From the NCBI GenBank assembly GCA_964385015.1, contig CAYLLS010000001.1, positions 186,001 through 250,000 on the forward strand: a DNA stretch of 64,000 nucleotides, written 5' to 3'. Each line of letters begins with the position of its first letter. Position 1 is the first letter of the stretch. The DNA comes from CAYLLS01 sp964385015. Lineage in GTDB: Bacteria; Myxococcota; UBA727; JABDBI01. Shown piece by piece: positions 28,831 to 38,651 of the stretch. The notes below the pieces were generated by a model, which searched no databases, was not told the DNA's origin, and was given only the letters and a program-made list of their open reading frames with translations. The position numbers and the translations under genes are program-made.

Positions 28831-30864
28831 ATGTTTCATATTGATTTGTTTTATGATAAAAGACTAATTAAAGTATTAAAATTTAAAGTAAAAAAGATAT
28901 GTAAATTAAATTTTTATATTTTACATAGTATAGATGATATAAGTATTTTTACTTTAGAATTATTAATTCTTTATAATAATTATATATATTTCAATAATCG
29001 TAAAACTATAATTACAGATGATAAATTTGATCAATTAGTAGAGATATTAAAATTTAAACATATTAATTCTAAATTTATTTATGGTTTTAATATGACATAT
29101 GAAGATATAAAAGATAATCAAAATGTTGTATTACATAATCCATCGATGTTATCTTTACAGAAATGTTATAATATTAATGATTATAATATATGGTATAATC
29201 AAAGCAAATCTAGTATTATAATTATGCCTAAAATTGATGGGATTGCTTGTAGTTTGAAATATAATAATGGTATATTAATATCTGCTGGCATGAGAGGCAA
29301 TGGTTTAAAGGGTGATAATATTATTAATAATATTTTAACTACATCCAATATTCCATTAAAATTATCTATGTGTATGAATGTTGAAATTCGTGGAGAGTTA
29401 TATATAAAAAAATCGATTTTTAAAAAATATTTTAATAATAAATTGATTGGTTCTAGAAGTATAGTTGCAGGAATTATACAAAGGAGTATAGATAAAAATT
29501 TAAATAATATGTTTTTATTGTCATTTTATGCATATGATATTATTGGTATAAATTGTTTCACTGAAGAAGATAAATTGAATTTTTTAAAAAGTTTAAAGTT
29601 TAATATCCCATCTTTTATAGTCAAAAAAACAAGTATTAATATGAATATCATATTTTATAAATATTTTAATATAAAAAATCAATATGATTTTGAAACTGAT
29701 GGTATAGTAATAAAATATAATAATATAGCAGTACAAAAGTATCTTGGAGTAACTTATAGTTATCCTAAGTTTGCTATTGCATATAAATATAATAGTAAAT
29801 CTGTTATGTCTAAATTAATTAGAATTGTTTGGTCAATAGGAAGAGAAAATAGAATTACACCTATTGCTATTATTAAACCTGTTTTTATTCAAGGTGCATT
29901 GATTAATAAAGTTTCATTATATAATATTAATGTTTTTGTTAAACTTAAATTAAAAGTTAATTCTATCATAAGTATAATTAGAAAAGGAGGTATTATTCCT
30001 TATATAGAAAAAATATTGTATAGTAGTGGAAATATAATTAAGGTTATTAAATTTTGTCCTGGATGTAAGTCTAAAGTTGTAAGAATTAAAAACTTTATAT
30101 ATTGTACTAATGGTCAAAAATGTTCTTTAACAATTATTAAATCTATTCATTATTATTGTAAAATGATAAAGTTATATGGATTTGGAATACAATTAATTAA
30201 ACATTTAGTATTTCATAATATAATTCATAATATTCATGACATTTATAAATTAAATATATCTGATTTAATATCTATCAAGAATATTAATAATCATATGGCG
30301 CATAAATTATTATTAGAAATTAATAACAATAATAATATAGATTTTGCTAATTTTTTAACAGCTTTAGGGATACCACATATTGGATATCAAACTGCTGTAT
30401 TAATAACAAAGTTTTTCTATTCATTTGATAATTTGCAAAAGGCTGTTGTTGATGATATAAAACAAATTATTGGAATAGGAGAGAAAAAAGCTACATTATT
30501 AGTCAAAACATTAAATAAGCGTAATATGGAAATATACAATATTTTAAAGCATATAACATTATATAATAGTAATAAAATACATAAATTAAATAAAGAGCAT
30601 AGGTTTTATAAGAAAAACATTGTTTTTACTGGTAAAATGATGTTTTTAAAACGAGCTATTGCTCAAAAACATATATATAAATTAGGTGGTTATGTAAGCA
30701 ATAATGTTAGTGTAAGTACAAATTATTTAATTAAGGGTATAAGCAAATATACCACTAATAAAGAAAAAAAATCATATAATTTAATAAAGAATAATTGTAA
30801 ATTAACAATTATGAATGAAAAAGAATTTATTAAAATAATTAATTATGTATCATGTATGATTTAG
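28831..30864 (+). CDS. ligA: NAD-dependent DNA ligase
   Basis: LigA seals nicks during replication and repair using NAD+. The 677 residues contain the domains in order. The adenylation domain carries the nucleophilic Lys in MPKIDGIACSLKYNNG. An OB fold and the four-cysteine zinc finger CPGCKSKVVRIKNFIYCTN...C follow. Helix-hairpin-helix repeats (ALGIPHIGYQTAVLI, IIGIGEKKATLL) come next, and a C-terminal BRCT domain begins near KKNIVFTGKM. The length equals that of E. coli LigA (671). AAGGA precedes the ATG by 10 bases. The sequence is strongly Lys/Asn/Ile-biased, as in the rest of the window. Confidence 0.96.
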   Translation: MFHIDLFYDKRLIKVLKFKVKKICKLNFYILHSIDDISIFTLELLILYNNYIYFNNRKTIITDDKFDQLVEILKFKHINSKFIYGFNMTYEDIKDNQNVVLHNPSMLSLQKCYNINDYNIWYNQSKSSIIIMPKIDGIACSLKYNNGILISAGMRGNGLKGDNIINNILTTSNIPLKLSMCMNVEIRGELYIKKSIFKKYFNNKLIGSRSIVAGIIQRSIDKNLNNMFLLSFYAYDIIGINCFTEEDKLNFLKSLKFNIPSFIVKKTSINMNIIFYKYFNIKNQYDFETDGIVIKYNNIAVQKYLGVTYSYPKFAIAYKYNSKSVMSKLIRIVWSIGRENRITPIAIIKPVFIQGALINKVSLYNINVFVKLKLKVNSIISIIRKGGIIPYIEKILYSSGNIIKVIKFCPGCKSKVVRIKNFIYCTNGQKCSLTIIKSIHYYCKMIKLYGFGIQLIKHLVFHNIIHNIHDIYKLNISDLISIKNINNHMAHKLLLEINNNNNIDFANFLTALGIPHIGYQTAVLITKFFYSFDNLQKAVVDDIKQIIGIGEKKATLLVKTLNKRNMEIYNILKHITLYNSNKIHKLNKEHRFYKKNIVFTGKMMFLKRAIAQKHIYKLGGYVSNNVSVSTNYLIKGISKYTTNKEKKSYNLIKNNCKLTIMNEKEFIKIINYVSCMI

Positions 30865-30911
30865 ATGATTTATATCAAGAGAATTTGATTATTACATATG
30901 CTTGAATATGG

Positions 30912-30939
30912 TATTAAATAATTATTATATTATTTAATA
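30912..30939 (+). repeat. A/T-only inverted repeat after ligA
   Basis: A perfect 11-base inverted repeat (30912-30922 with 30929-30939, 6-base loop) lies 48 bases after the ligA stop, in the 192-base ligA-pth spacer. It has no G or C and is not followed by a T tract, so a terminator role is doubtful. Chance occurrence in this composition is quite possible. No other gene or RNA is seen in the spacer. Confidence 0.3.
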
Positions 30940-31056
30940 AAATTATTGATTTATTGTTTAAAAATATATAATATATATATTAGCTTCATATAATTATTAA
31001 GTAATGTAATTTGTATGATATAATTGATCATAGTTAATGTTATAAGATGATTCATC

Positions 31057-31620
31057 ATGTATATTATTGTTGGATTAGGGAATCCTGGTAAAAAATATTC
31101 TAATACTAAGCATAATATTGGATTTATGTGTATTGATAAATTTATTAAGTCTTCATGTAAATCTACTATATGTTATAATAAATTTTTTAGTATTTATTAT
31201 AAAAATTATATAAACAATCACACATTACATATATTAAAGCCACAGGTATATATGAATTTATCTGGGATATCAGTATATAAAGCATCTTTTTTTTTAAAAT
31301 CTAAAAATATTATTATTATTCATGATGATGTAAATACACCACTTGGTACAATAAAAATAGATAATATTGGACATCATAATGGTCATAATGGCATTAAAAA
31401 TATTATAAGTTATATTGGCTCAAATTTTATTAGAATTAAAATAGGAATAAGCACTCAATATAATAATCATCAAAAAAAATATGTTTTATCTAATTTTAAT
31501 AATATAGATGCTAATGCATTAGACTTATTATTATTAGATGTTATACGTATTATAAAACTTATTATAATTAATGGATTTTCATATGTTAAAAATTATGTTA
31601 ATAATGGAATTAATATATGA
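31057..31620 (+). CDS. pth: Peptidyl-tRNA hydrolase
   Basis: Pth recycles peptidyl-tRNAs that drop off ribosomes. The 187 residues carry the family residues: VGLGNPGKKYSNTKHNIGF with the catalytic His, PQVYMNLSGISV, the IIHDDVNTPLG Asp and GHNGIKNI. It heads a run with deoC, deoA, nupC and the purine nucleoside phosphorylase. Its TGA stop overlaps the deoC ATG (ATGA), and a TAA follows the TGA directly. The usual neighbours ychF and rplY/prs are missing. Confidence 0.96.
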   Translation: MYIIVGLGNPGKKYSNTKHNIGFMCIDKFIKSSCKSTICYNKFFSIYYKNYINNHTLHILKPQVYMNLSGISVYKASFFLKSKNIIIIHDDVNTPLGTIKIDNIGHHNGHNGIKNIISYIGSNFIRIKIGISTQYNNHQKKYVLSNFNNIDANALDLLLLDVIRIIKLIIINGFSYVKNYVNNGINI

Positions 31621-32321
31621 TAAAAAATAGTCTTATAGATAATGAATTTATGTTTTTTAAAGATAATATAGCTAAATTTATAGATCATACATTGTTAAAA
31701 ATAGATGCAACATTACAAGAATTAAAACAACTATGTAATGAGGCAAAACAATGGAATTTTCTTGGTGTATGTGTTAATTCAAGTAATATTTTATTAGTAT
31801 CTAAGGAGTTATATGGTACTCAAATTATCCCTATTGCAGTAGTAGGATTTCCTTTGGGAGCATCAAGTACATTGTCTAAAGTAGTGGAAGCTAAAAATGC
31901 TATTAATGATGGTGCTAAAGAAATAGATATGGTTATAAATATTGGTGCATTGAAATCAAAAAATTATACTACAGTTATGACTGATATATGTAGAGTAGTA
32001 AAGATTGCTCAACCATATCAAGTTAAAGTCATATTAGAGATGTCACAATTAAATTATAAAGAAAAAATTATTGCTTGTGCAATATCTAAAGCTAGTGGTG
32101 CATCTTTTATTAAAACATCTACAGGATTTAATGTGTCTGGAGCTACTATTGAAGATGTGTCTTTGATGAGAATGATAGTTGGATATGATATGGGAGTAAA
32201 AGCTTCTGGAGGAATTAAAACTAAAAATGATTTAATAACAATGATTAAAGCAGGTGCCAATCGCATTGGAACATCTAAATCTTCATTGATTATGTTAGAA
32301 AATAATGATAGTAAGTATTAA
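31617..32321 (+). CDS. deoC: Deoxyribose-phosphate aldolase
   Basis: DeoC cleaves 2-deoxyribose-5-phosphate to glyceraldehyde-3-phosphate and acetaldehyde, the last step of deoxynucleoside breakdown. The 234 residues form a TIM barrel with IDHTLLKIDAT, VKVILEMSQL, the Schiff-base Lys in ASFIKTSTGF and the second active-site Lys in GVKASGGIKT. Translation is coupled to pth by the four-base ATGA overlap, and deoA follows after 25 bases. The phosphopentomutase (deoB) needed to convert deoxyribose-1-phosphate for this enzyme is not in the window. Confidence 0.96.
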   Translation: MIKNSLIDNEFMFFKDNIAKFIDHTLLKIDATLQELKQLCNEAKQWNFLGVCVNSSNILLVSKELYGTQIIPIAVVGFPLGASSTLSKVVEAKNAINDGAKEIDMVINIGALKSKNYTTVMTDICRVVKIAQPYQVKVILEMSQLNYKEKIIACAISKASGASFIKTSTGFNVSGATIEDVSLMRMIVGYDMGVKASGGIKTKNDLITMIKAGANRIGTSKSSLIMLENNDSKY

Positions 32322-32346
32322 TGTTATAAAATTTTAGAGTATTTAT

Positions 32347-33651
32347 ATGCAAATTTATGGTTTAATTAAGAAAAAACGTGATGGTTATAGTTTAAACACT
32401 AAAGATATCAAATATTTTATTAAAAAATATACTGAAAATAAAATTCCAGATTATCAAGCTTCAGCTTTAGCAATGGCAATTTTTTTTCAAGGTATGAATC
32501 ATGATGAAATTCTTGCATTAACATATTCTATGTTGCATTCTGGAAAAATTTTAAATTTTTCTCATTTAAATAGATGTGTCATAGATAAACACTCTACTGG
32601 AGGTGTTGGAGATAAAACTAGCATAGCATTAGTTCCTGCAGTTGCATCTTATGGTATTGGTGTTCCAATGATGTCTGGTGGTTCTTTAGGACATACTGGA
32701 GGTACTCTAGATAAATTGTCATCTATACCTAATTTGAATACTAATATATCAATAAATAACATATATAAGTTAATTAAACAACATAGTTGTTGTTTTATTT
32801 CATCGACACAAGAAATAACCCCTGCTGATAAAAAATTTTATGCTTTAAGAGGTGTAACTGGGACAGTTGAATGTTTTTCATTAATTATGTCTTCTATAAT
32901 GTCTAAAAAATTATCAGAAGGTATTAATGGTCTTGTATTAGATGTCAAGTATGGATCTGGAGCTTTTATTGAAAATTATAAAGATGCTAAAAAATTTGCT
33001 TTATCTATTGTTAAAATGAATCATATTATTGGTAAAAAAATTATTGTTCGTTTAAGTGATATGTCGCAGCCATTAGGAAACATGATAGGTAATGCTTTAG
33101 AAATAGAAGAATCTATAGATATATTACATGGAAATGGACCTAATGATTTAAAAAAACATATTTGTGAATTAGGTGGAGAAATGTTGTTTTTAGGCAATAT
33201 AGTACAGTCTTTATGTGAAGGAAAAGCATTAATTAAAAAATCATTATTAAATGGAAATGCATTAGAAAAATTTGCTGAAATTATTTCTGCGCAAAATGGA
33301 AATTATAAAGTTATATTTAATAAAAAATTATTGCCACAAGCTAATAAAAAAATTCAATATTTATCTACACAATCTGGTTATTTAATTGGAATTAATACTA
33401 AACAAATAGGTATTGTTGTTTTATTATTGGGTGGTGGTAGACAGAAATTAAATGATAGAATAGATCCTAGAGTAGGATTGAAAATGCATGTCAAAATTGG
33501 AGATAAAATAATTAGGAAACAGATTTTATGTACAATATTTTTAGGCGATAAAAATGCTGATGAGGCTTTATGTTTATTAAAAAAAAGCTTTTATTTTTCT
33601 AAAGAAAGTGTTTCTGCACCAAATTTATTTGGCATGCGTATAGTTGCTTAA
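32347..33651 (+). CDS. deoA: Thymidine phosphorylase
   Basis: DeoA phosphorolyses thymidine or deoxyuridine to base and deoxyribose-1-phosphate. The 434 residues match the family length (E. coli 440). Seen are DKHSTGGVGDKTSIALVP (phosphate site), SGGSLGHTGGTLDKLSSIP, LDVKYGSGAF and DRIDPRVGL. It belongs to the nucleoside-use cluster with deoC upstream and the nucleoside transporter 39 bases downstream. Confidence 0.96.
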   Translation: MQIYGLIKKKRDGYSLNTKDIKYFIKKYTENKIPDYQASALAMAIFFQGMNHDEILALTYSMLHSGKILNFSHLNRCVIDKHSTGGVGDKTSIALVPAVASYGIGVPMMSGGSLGHTGGTLDKLSSIPNLNTNISINNIYKLIKQHSCCFISSTQEITPADKKFYALRGVTGTVECFSLIMSSIMSKKLSEGINGLVLDVKYGSGAFIENYKDAKKFALSIVKMNHIIGKKIIVRLSDMSQPLGNMIGNALEIEESIDILHGNGPNDLKKHICELGGEMLFLGNIVQSLCEGKALIKKSLLNGNALEKFAEIISAQNGNYKVIFNKKLLPQANKKIQYLSTQSGYLIGINTKQIGIVVLLLGGGRQKLNDRIDPRVGLKMHVKIGDKIIRKQILCTIFLGDKNADEALCLLKKSFYFSKESVSAPNLFGMRIVA

Positions 33652-33690
33652 TTATATGTTTGTTATCGTATATTTAGGATATATAAAAGA

Positions 33691-35115
33691 ATGTATAAAA
33701 AACGAATTTTCATTACAATATTAATTGTATTAATAATAAATAGCAGTAATAATATGTCATATATATTTGCTGTAGACACATTATCTAATAATATTATATT
33801 ACAGAATAATGTTTTAAATATTGATAATATCAATTCATTTGAACACCAATATTCTCGTTTTATTGGTTTCTTAGGATATATATTCATATTATTAATATCT
33901 ATATTTTTATCTGATAATAGAAAATATATATCGATTAAGTTAGTATGTTTTGGTTTATTCATGCAATTCGGTTTTGCATTTATAGTTTTAAAATCTAGTA
34001 TAGGCAATAAATTTTTTAACATTGCAAATGCTATTATTATTAAGTTATTAAGCTTTGCAAATAATGGTTCTAAATTATTATTTGGAAATTTAATTTATAA
34101 TATAATTCCAATACATGAATCCTTATCTATAAATATTAGTGCATTTTTTGCATTTAGTGTATTGCCAACTATTATATTTTTTGCTGCTTTAACTGCTGTA
34201 TTGTATCATGTAAGAATATTAGAATATATTGTTATGGGAATTGCGTTTATTATGAAAAAAACATTAAAAACGTCAGGTGCTGAAAGTTTTTCTGCTGCTG
34301 CAAATATTTTTGTAGGGCAAACAGAAGCCCCTTTGGTTATTCGTCCTTTTTTAAAAAATATGACTAATTCTGAAATAATGACTGTAATGACAGGAGGATT
34401 TGCAACTGCTGCTGGTGGTGTAATGGCTGCATATGTTGGTATTTTAAATAATTATTTCCCAGATATTGGAGGGCATTTATTAGCTGCTTCAGTTATGGCA
34501 GCTCCTGGATCAATTACTATATCTAAAATAATAGTGCCAGAAACATGTTATAAAAAGATTTCATCATCTAAGGATGTAGTATTACAAAAAACATCATCTA
34601 ATATTTTAGATGCTGCTGCTAAGGGAACAAGTGATGGGTTATATTTAGCATTAAATGTAGGAGCAATGTTAATAGCTTTTACTGCATTAATCGCTTTTTT
34701 AAATTATATTATATCTTATATAGCTACACTATGTGGATTTCAGGATTTTTCTTTAGAAGTATTTTTAGGATATATATTTTCTCCTCTTGCTTTTTTAATG
34801 GGTGTGCCATGAATTGATGCACCTATTGTGGGATCTTTATTAGGAATTAAAATTGTTGCCAATGAAATTCTTGCATATGGTAAATTAGCAGATTATTTAA
34901 AAATGCATTCTATTCATCATTTTAAAAGTATTATTATTTCTACATATGCATTATGTGGTTTTGCTAATTTAAGTTCAATTGGTATTCAAATAGGTGGATT
35001 GTCTGCAATAGCTCCTAATAGAAGATCTGATTTCGCTAAGCTAGGATTTAAAGCTATGATTGCTGGATCTTTAGTATGTTGTCAAACAGCAACTATTGCT
35101 GGAATTATTTTATAA
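33691..35115 (+). pseudogene. nupC: Concentrative nucleoside transporter NupC, interrupted by an in-frame TGA
   Basis: This is a CNT-family nucleoside symporter with a signal-like hydrophobic N-terminus and the usual helices (FVGQTEAPLVIRPFLKNMTN, GGFATAAGGVMAAYVG, AAPGSITISKI). The frame is broken only by TGA at 34810-34812, within GVP-stop-IDAPIVGSLLG. NupC proteins normally have Trp here (GVPW), so this is TGG to TGA. Beyond it about 100 codons stay open and conserved (GSLLGIKIVANEILAYGKLA, ALCGFANLSSIGIQIGG) to a natural TAA at 35113-35115. TGA is a working stop elsewhere in this window, so the protein is truncated unless the codon is read through. The downstream part could start at GTG 34828 in frame. 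It may be a very recent nonsense pseudogene, a recoded gene or a sequencing error. Confidence 0.85.
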
Positions 35116-35139
35116 TACATATTATCAGGATTAATAATT

Positions 35140-35982
35140 TTGAATAGAAAAGAAATACATGTGACAGTTAATTATATTAAAGATATATTAAAATTAAAGC
35201 AAAATCAATATAATACATCTATTGGTATTGTATTAGGATCTGGACTAGGATTTTTAGTTGATTATTTACATAAATTTTATTCATTAAAAAAAATTAAATA
35301 TAGTGTTATACCTAATTTTGTAATATCCTCTGTAGATGGTCATGATGGTATATTGGTTTATTTTACTATAAATAGTGTATCTATTTTTATCTTACAAGGA
35401 AGATTACATTGTTATGAGGGATATTCTGTTAAACAAGTAGTCTTTCCTATAAGAATTTTAATTGCTCTGGGTGTTAAAACACTATTATTAACTAATGCAG
35501 CTGGTGCAGTGAATCATAATTTAAATATTGGTGATTTAATGGTTATTACAGATCATGTCAATTTAACAAATAATAATCCATTAGTTGGATTGAAAACAAA
35601 TGATTTTGGGACTTGTTTTGTTGATATGAGTTATGCTTATAATGGGATATTAATAGAGCAATTAAAATGTATATCTAATCAGTATAATATATTTTTAAAA
35701 AATGGAGTGTATGGTGCTGTATTAGGGCCAAGTTATGAAACTCCAGCTGAAATTAATTTTATTCGAAATTGTGGAATTGATGCAATTGGGATGAGCACAG
35801 TATATGAAACAATTGTAGCTCGTCAGCAAAAAGTTTTTGTATTAGGCATATCTTGTATTACTAATAAAGCTGCTGGATGTAATAATGATATTATATCTCA
35901 TAATGATATAAAAAATATCAAATATAAAATACGTGATAATTTTAATATATTAATATATAATTTAATAAAAACATTGGTTTAA
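35140..35982 (+). CDS. Purine nucleoside phosphorylase, trimeric type
   Basis: This enzyme phosphorolyses inosine, guanosine or xanthosine to base and (deoxy)ribose-1-phosphate. The 280 residues match the trimeric PNP family (human PNP, bacterial PunA/XapA). It has IVLGSGLGFLVDYL, LQGRLHCYEGYS, LTNAAGAVNHNLNIGDLMVI, the Glu of LGPSYETPAEI, GIDAIGMSTVYETIVARQ and the purine-binding Asn in SCITNKAAG. Start at TTG (35140) is supported by CAGGA about 10 bases upstream and by the normal distance to GSGLG; no ATG fits. It closes the deoC-deoA-nupC cluster. Confidence 0.92.
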   Translation: MNRKEIHVTVNYIKDILKLKQNQYNTSIGIVLGSGLGFLVDYLHKFYSLKKIKYSVIPNFVISSVDGHDGILVYFTINSVSIFILQGRLHCYEGYSVKQVVFPIRILIALGVKTLLLTNAAGAVNHNLNIGDLMVITDHVNLTNNNPLVGLKTNDFGTCFVDMSYAYNGILIEQLKCISNQYNIFLKNGVYGAVLGPSYETPAEINFIRNCGIDAIGMSTVYETIVARQQKVFVLGISCITNKAAGCNNDIISHNDIKNIKYKIRDNFNILIYNLIKTLV

Positions 35983-35994
35983 TGTAAAAATGAT

Positions 35995-38649
35995 ATGTTA
36001 TGTAATATGGTAATTAATATGAATAATAAATATTTTATAGGTTGTTTTAATGGCATTAAAGAGTATCGTTTAAATAATGGGTTGCAAGTGTTATTGATAG
36101 AAGATTATTCTCGTCAAGACATTACTGTGCATATGACTTATTTAGTTGGTTCTAGACATGAAGGGTTAGGAGAAACAGGAATGGCTCATTTGTTAGAACA
36201 TATGTTATTTAAAAAAACTATACATATAAAAGATATTAAATTTCTTTTGCACTCGAAAGGAGCTTTGTTTAATGCTAGCACTTGGTTTGATAGAACTAAC
36301 TATTATGAAACTTTACCATATAATGATAATAATTTAGAATTTGCTATTTCATTAGAAGCAGATCGCATGATGAACTGTATTATTACACAAGAAGATTTAA
36401 ATTCTGAAATAAAAGTAGTGATAAATGAATTAGAAATGTGTGAAAATTGTCCTGAAACAGTTTTGCATGATCATGTAATGTCTACAGCATTTCAATGGCA
36501 TAATTATGGCAAATCTACTATTGGAAATAAATATGATATTAAAAATGCATCTGTTCAGTTATTATATAGTTTTTATAAAAAATATTATCAACCAGATAAT
36601 GCAGCTTTAGTAATTTCTGGACATTTTAAAGACATAAATGCTTTAAAATTAATTAATTCTTATTTTAGTCATATAAAGAAACCTGATCGCAAATTAAATA
36701 TTATATATACTAGAGAACCTGCACAAGAAGGGAATAAAGATATTAATATATTTAGAGCAGGAACTATTTCTATTATATGTATTGGTTATCATATACCTAA
36801 TGGTAGCAATATAGATTTTATTAGACTTAAAATATTTTTAGAAGCTATGATATATGAACCAAGTGGACAATTATATAAAGAACTTGTTATAACTAATATT
36901 GCTGATTATGTATTTGGCATGGCACATGCTTTATATGATCCATCTATGTTATTGTTTTTTGCACAAACTAAAAATATAAATCAAATTTTGCATATGAAAG
37001 AAAAATTAATTTCTTGCATAGAGAAATATGATGACAATATTATTAAAGATAATATACAAAAAATAAAGTATAATTTATTAAAAAATATAAAATTTATATT
37101 ATCGAATACTAAAAAATTAACTTCATGTTTAAGTGAATATATAGCTCAAGGCAACTATAAATTATTTTTTTGGTATAAAGATATTGTGCGTCATATTACT
37201 AGTAATGATGTATTACATAATATAAAAAAATATCTTATTCCATCTAATAGAACTGTAGGTGTTTTTATTCCAAAAAACAAAAATAATATTATTAATATTA
37301 ATAAAGATACAGCTGTAATTAATCAATGTAATAATATAATATATCATAATCATATAAATGATAATAATATTATATTTAATGCTAATAATTTGCATAAATA
37401 TAATCAAATTATTACATTATCTAATAAAGTCGCTTTATCCTTATTACATAAGAGTACTAGAGAAAATTTAGTATATATGAAAATTAATTTTTATTGTGGG
37501 AATGAAGAATCTATTTTAAATCATGTAGAAGAAAATTTATTATTACCTAAGTTTTTTCTTCGTGGCACTAAAAATAAATCTTATCAACAGATAAAAGAAT
37601 ATCTTGATCAATTAGAATCAAGTATTGATTTTGAATCCAGCATTGGAGTTGTATCAGCAAATATTATATCTGATAAAAAAAATGTAATTTTAGTATTAAA
37701 ATTGCTATTTGATATTATTAGTAATACATTGTTTTCTTATAATGATTTTTTATTATTACGTAATCAAGCTATATCTAAATTAATGAAAAATTTATCACAT
37801 GTAGAAACCATGTGTTTTAATGCTTTATCTAAATCTATTAATCCATGTTCTAAAAATAGCATTCACTATATTCCTAGTTTGTTAGAAAGAGTTAATCTGT
37901 TAAAAACACTTACTGTAGATAATATATATAAGTTTTATAAATTAAATTTTAATTTTCATAATATTAAAGTTAGTGTTGTTGGTTCATTTGATGAACGTAA
38001 GATTATTGCATTTTTTAATAATATTATTATTTTAAATTCGCCATGTGTTTATAAACGTATTAAAGATAAATTTATTAAATTTGATAATCAAGATCAATTG
38101 ATTAAATTTGATGATAAACAAATGTCTTTTGTAGTGTTAGCTACTAAAATTAAAATTAGAGAATATGATGATGATTATGCTGCTCTAAAAATCGCTCATT
38201 ATATTTTCGGTGAAAGTATAAATTCACGTTTAATATATAAAATTAGGGAAACTGAAGGATTGTCATATAATATTGGTAGTCAATTATCTTCTAGCAAATT
38301 TGAACAGTGTTCTATTATTACTATTCATGCTATGGCTTCAAACCATACTGCATCAAAAGTGTTAAAACTTATAAAAAATGAATTAAGTCAGTGGGTTCAT
38401 TATGGTATATCTCAAGATGAATTAGATTCTGCTAAATTGAGTTTTAATGCTTTAATTACTAATTTATTGAATAATAATAAAATTTTAGCTAATATGTTAG
38501 TAGATAATTTATATGCTAATCAAACTTTTATATTATACAAAAATTTATTAGAAAAAATACATTTATTAAATAAAGATAATGTTAATAGTACTATTAAAAA
38601 AATATTTAAAAATTATACAATAAGTTCTATTATAGGTGGAAATATATAA
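35995..38649 (+). CDS. M16-family zinc peptidase, two fused halves
   Basis: This 884-residue insulinase-type metallopeptidase shows the inverted zinc motif HLLEH in GMAHLLEHMLFKKT near residue 64 and a downstream Glu in INELEMCENCPE. The C-terminal half repeats the fold without the zinc site (YAALKIAHYIFGESINSRLIYKIRETEGLSYNIGS), as in PqqL-type enzymes and in fused versions of the two-gene YmxG/PqqF pairs. It lacks the N-terminal signal peptide usual for periplasmic members, so it is probably cytoplasmic. The start is uncertain among ATGs at 35995, 36010 and 36019, since none has a clear ribosome site. It converges on rsmI with two bases between. Confidence 0.88.
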   Translation: MLCNMVINMNNKYFIGCFNGIKEYRLNNGLQVLLIEDYSRQDITVHMTYLVGSRHEGLGETGMAHLLEHMLFKKTIHIKDIKFLLHSKGALFNASTWFDRTNYYETLPYNDNNLEFAISLEADRMMNCIITQEDLNSEIKVVINELEMCENCPETVLHDHVMSTAFQWHNYGKSTIGNKYDIKNASVQLLYSFYKKYYQPDNAALVISGHFKDINALKLINSYFSHIKKPDRKLNIIYTREPAQEGNKDINIFRAGTISIICIGYHIPNGSNIDFIRLKIFLEAMIYEPSGQLYKELVITNIADYVFGMAHALYDPSMLLFFAQTKNINQILHMKEKLISCIEKYDDNIIKDNIQKIKYNLLKNIKFILSNTKKLTSCLSEYIAQGNYKLFFWYKDIVRHITSNDVLHNIKKYLIPSNRTVGVFIPKNKNNIININKDTAVINQCNNIIYHNHINDNNIIFNANNLHKYNQIITLSNKVALSLLHKSTRENLVYMKINFYCGNEESILNHVEENLLLPKFFLRGTKNKSYQQIKEYLDQLESSIDFESSIGVVSANIISDKKNVILVLKLLFDIISNTLFSYNDFLLLRNQAISKLMKNLSHVETMCFNALSKSINPCSKNSIHYIPSLLERVNLLKTLTVDNIYKFYKLNFNFHNIKVSVVGSFDERKIIAFFNNIIILNSPCVYKRIKDKFIKFDNQDQLIKFDDKQMSFVVLATKIKIREYDDDYAALKIAHYIFGESINSRLIYKIRETEGLSYNIGSQLSSSKFEQCSIITIHAMASNHTASKVLKLIKNELSQWVHYGISQDELDSAKLSFNALITNLLNNNKILANMLVDNLYANQTFILYKNLLEKIHLLNKDNVNSTIKKIFKNYTISSIIGGNI

Positions 38650-38651
38650 TT

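Noticed and set aside
30912..30939. A/T inverted repeat as a rho-independent terminator of ligA
   Set aside because: The stem has no G or C and no T tract follows. A stem of this kind is likely by chance in such composition.
34810..34812. Evidence for a genetic code in which TGA means Trp throughout
   Set aside because: Only one in-frame TGA was found in about 50 genes. Trp is otherwise written TGG, and TGA ends five genes, three in ATGA overlaps with the next start codon.
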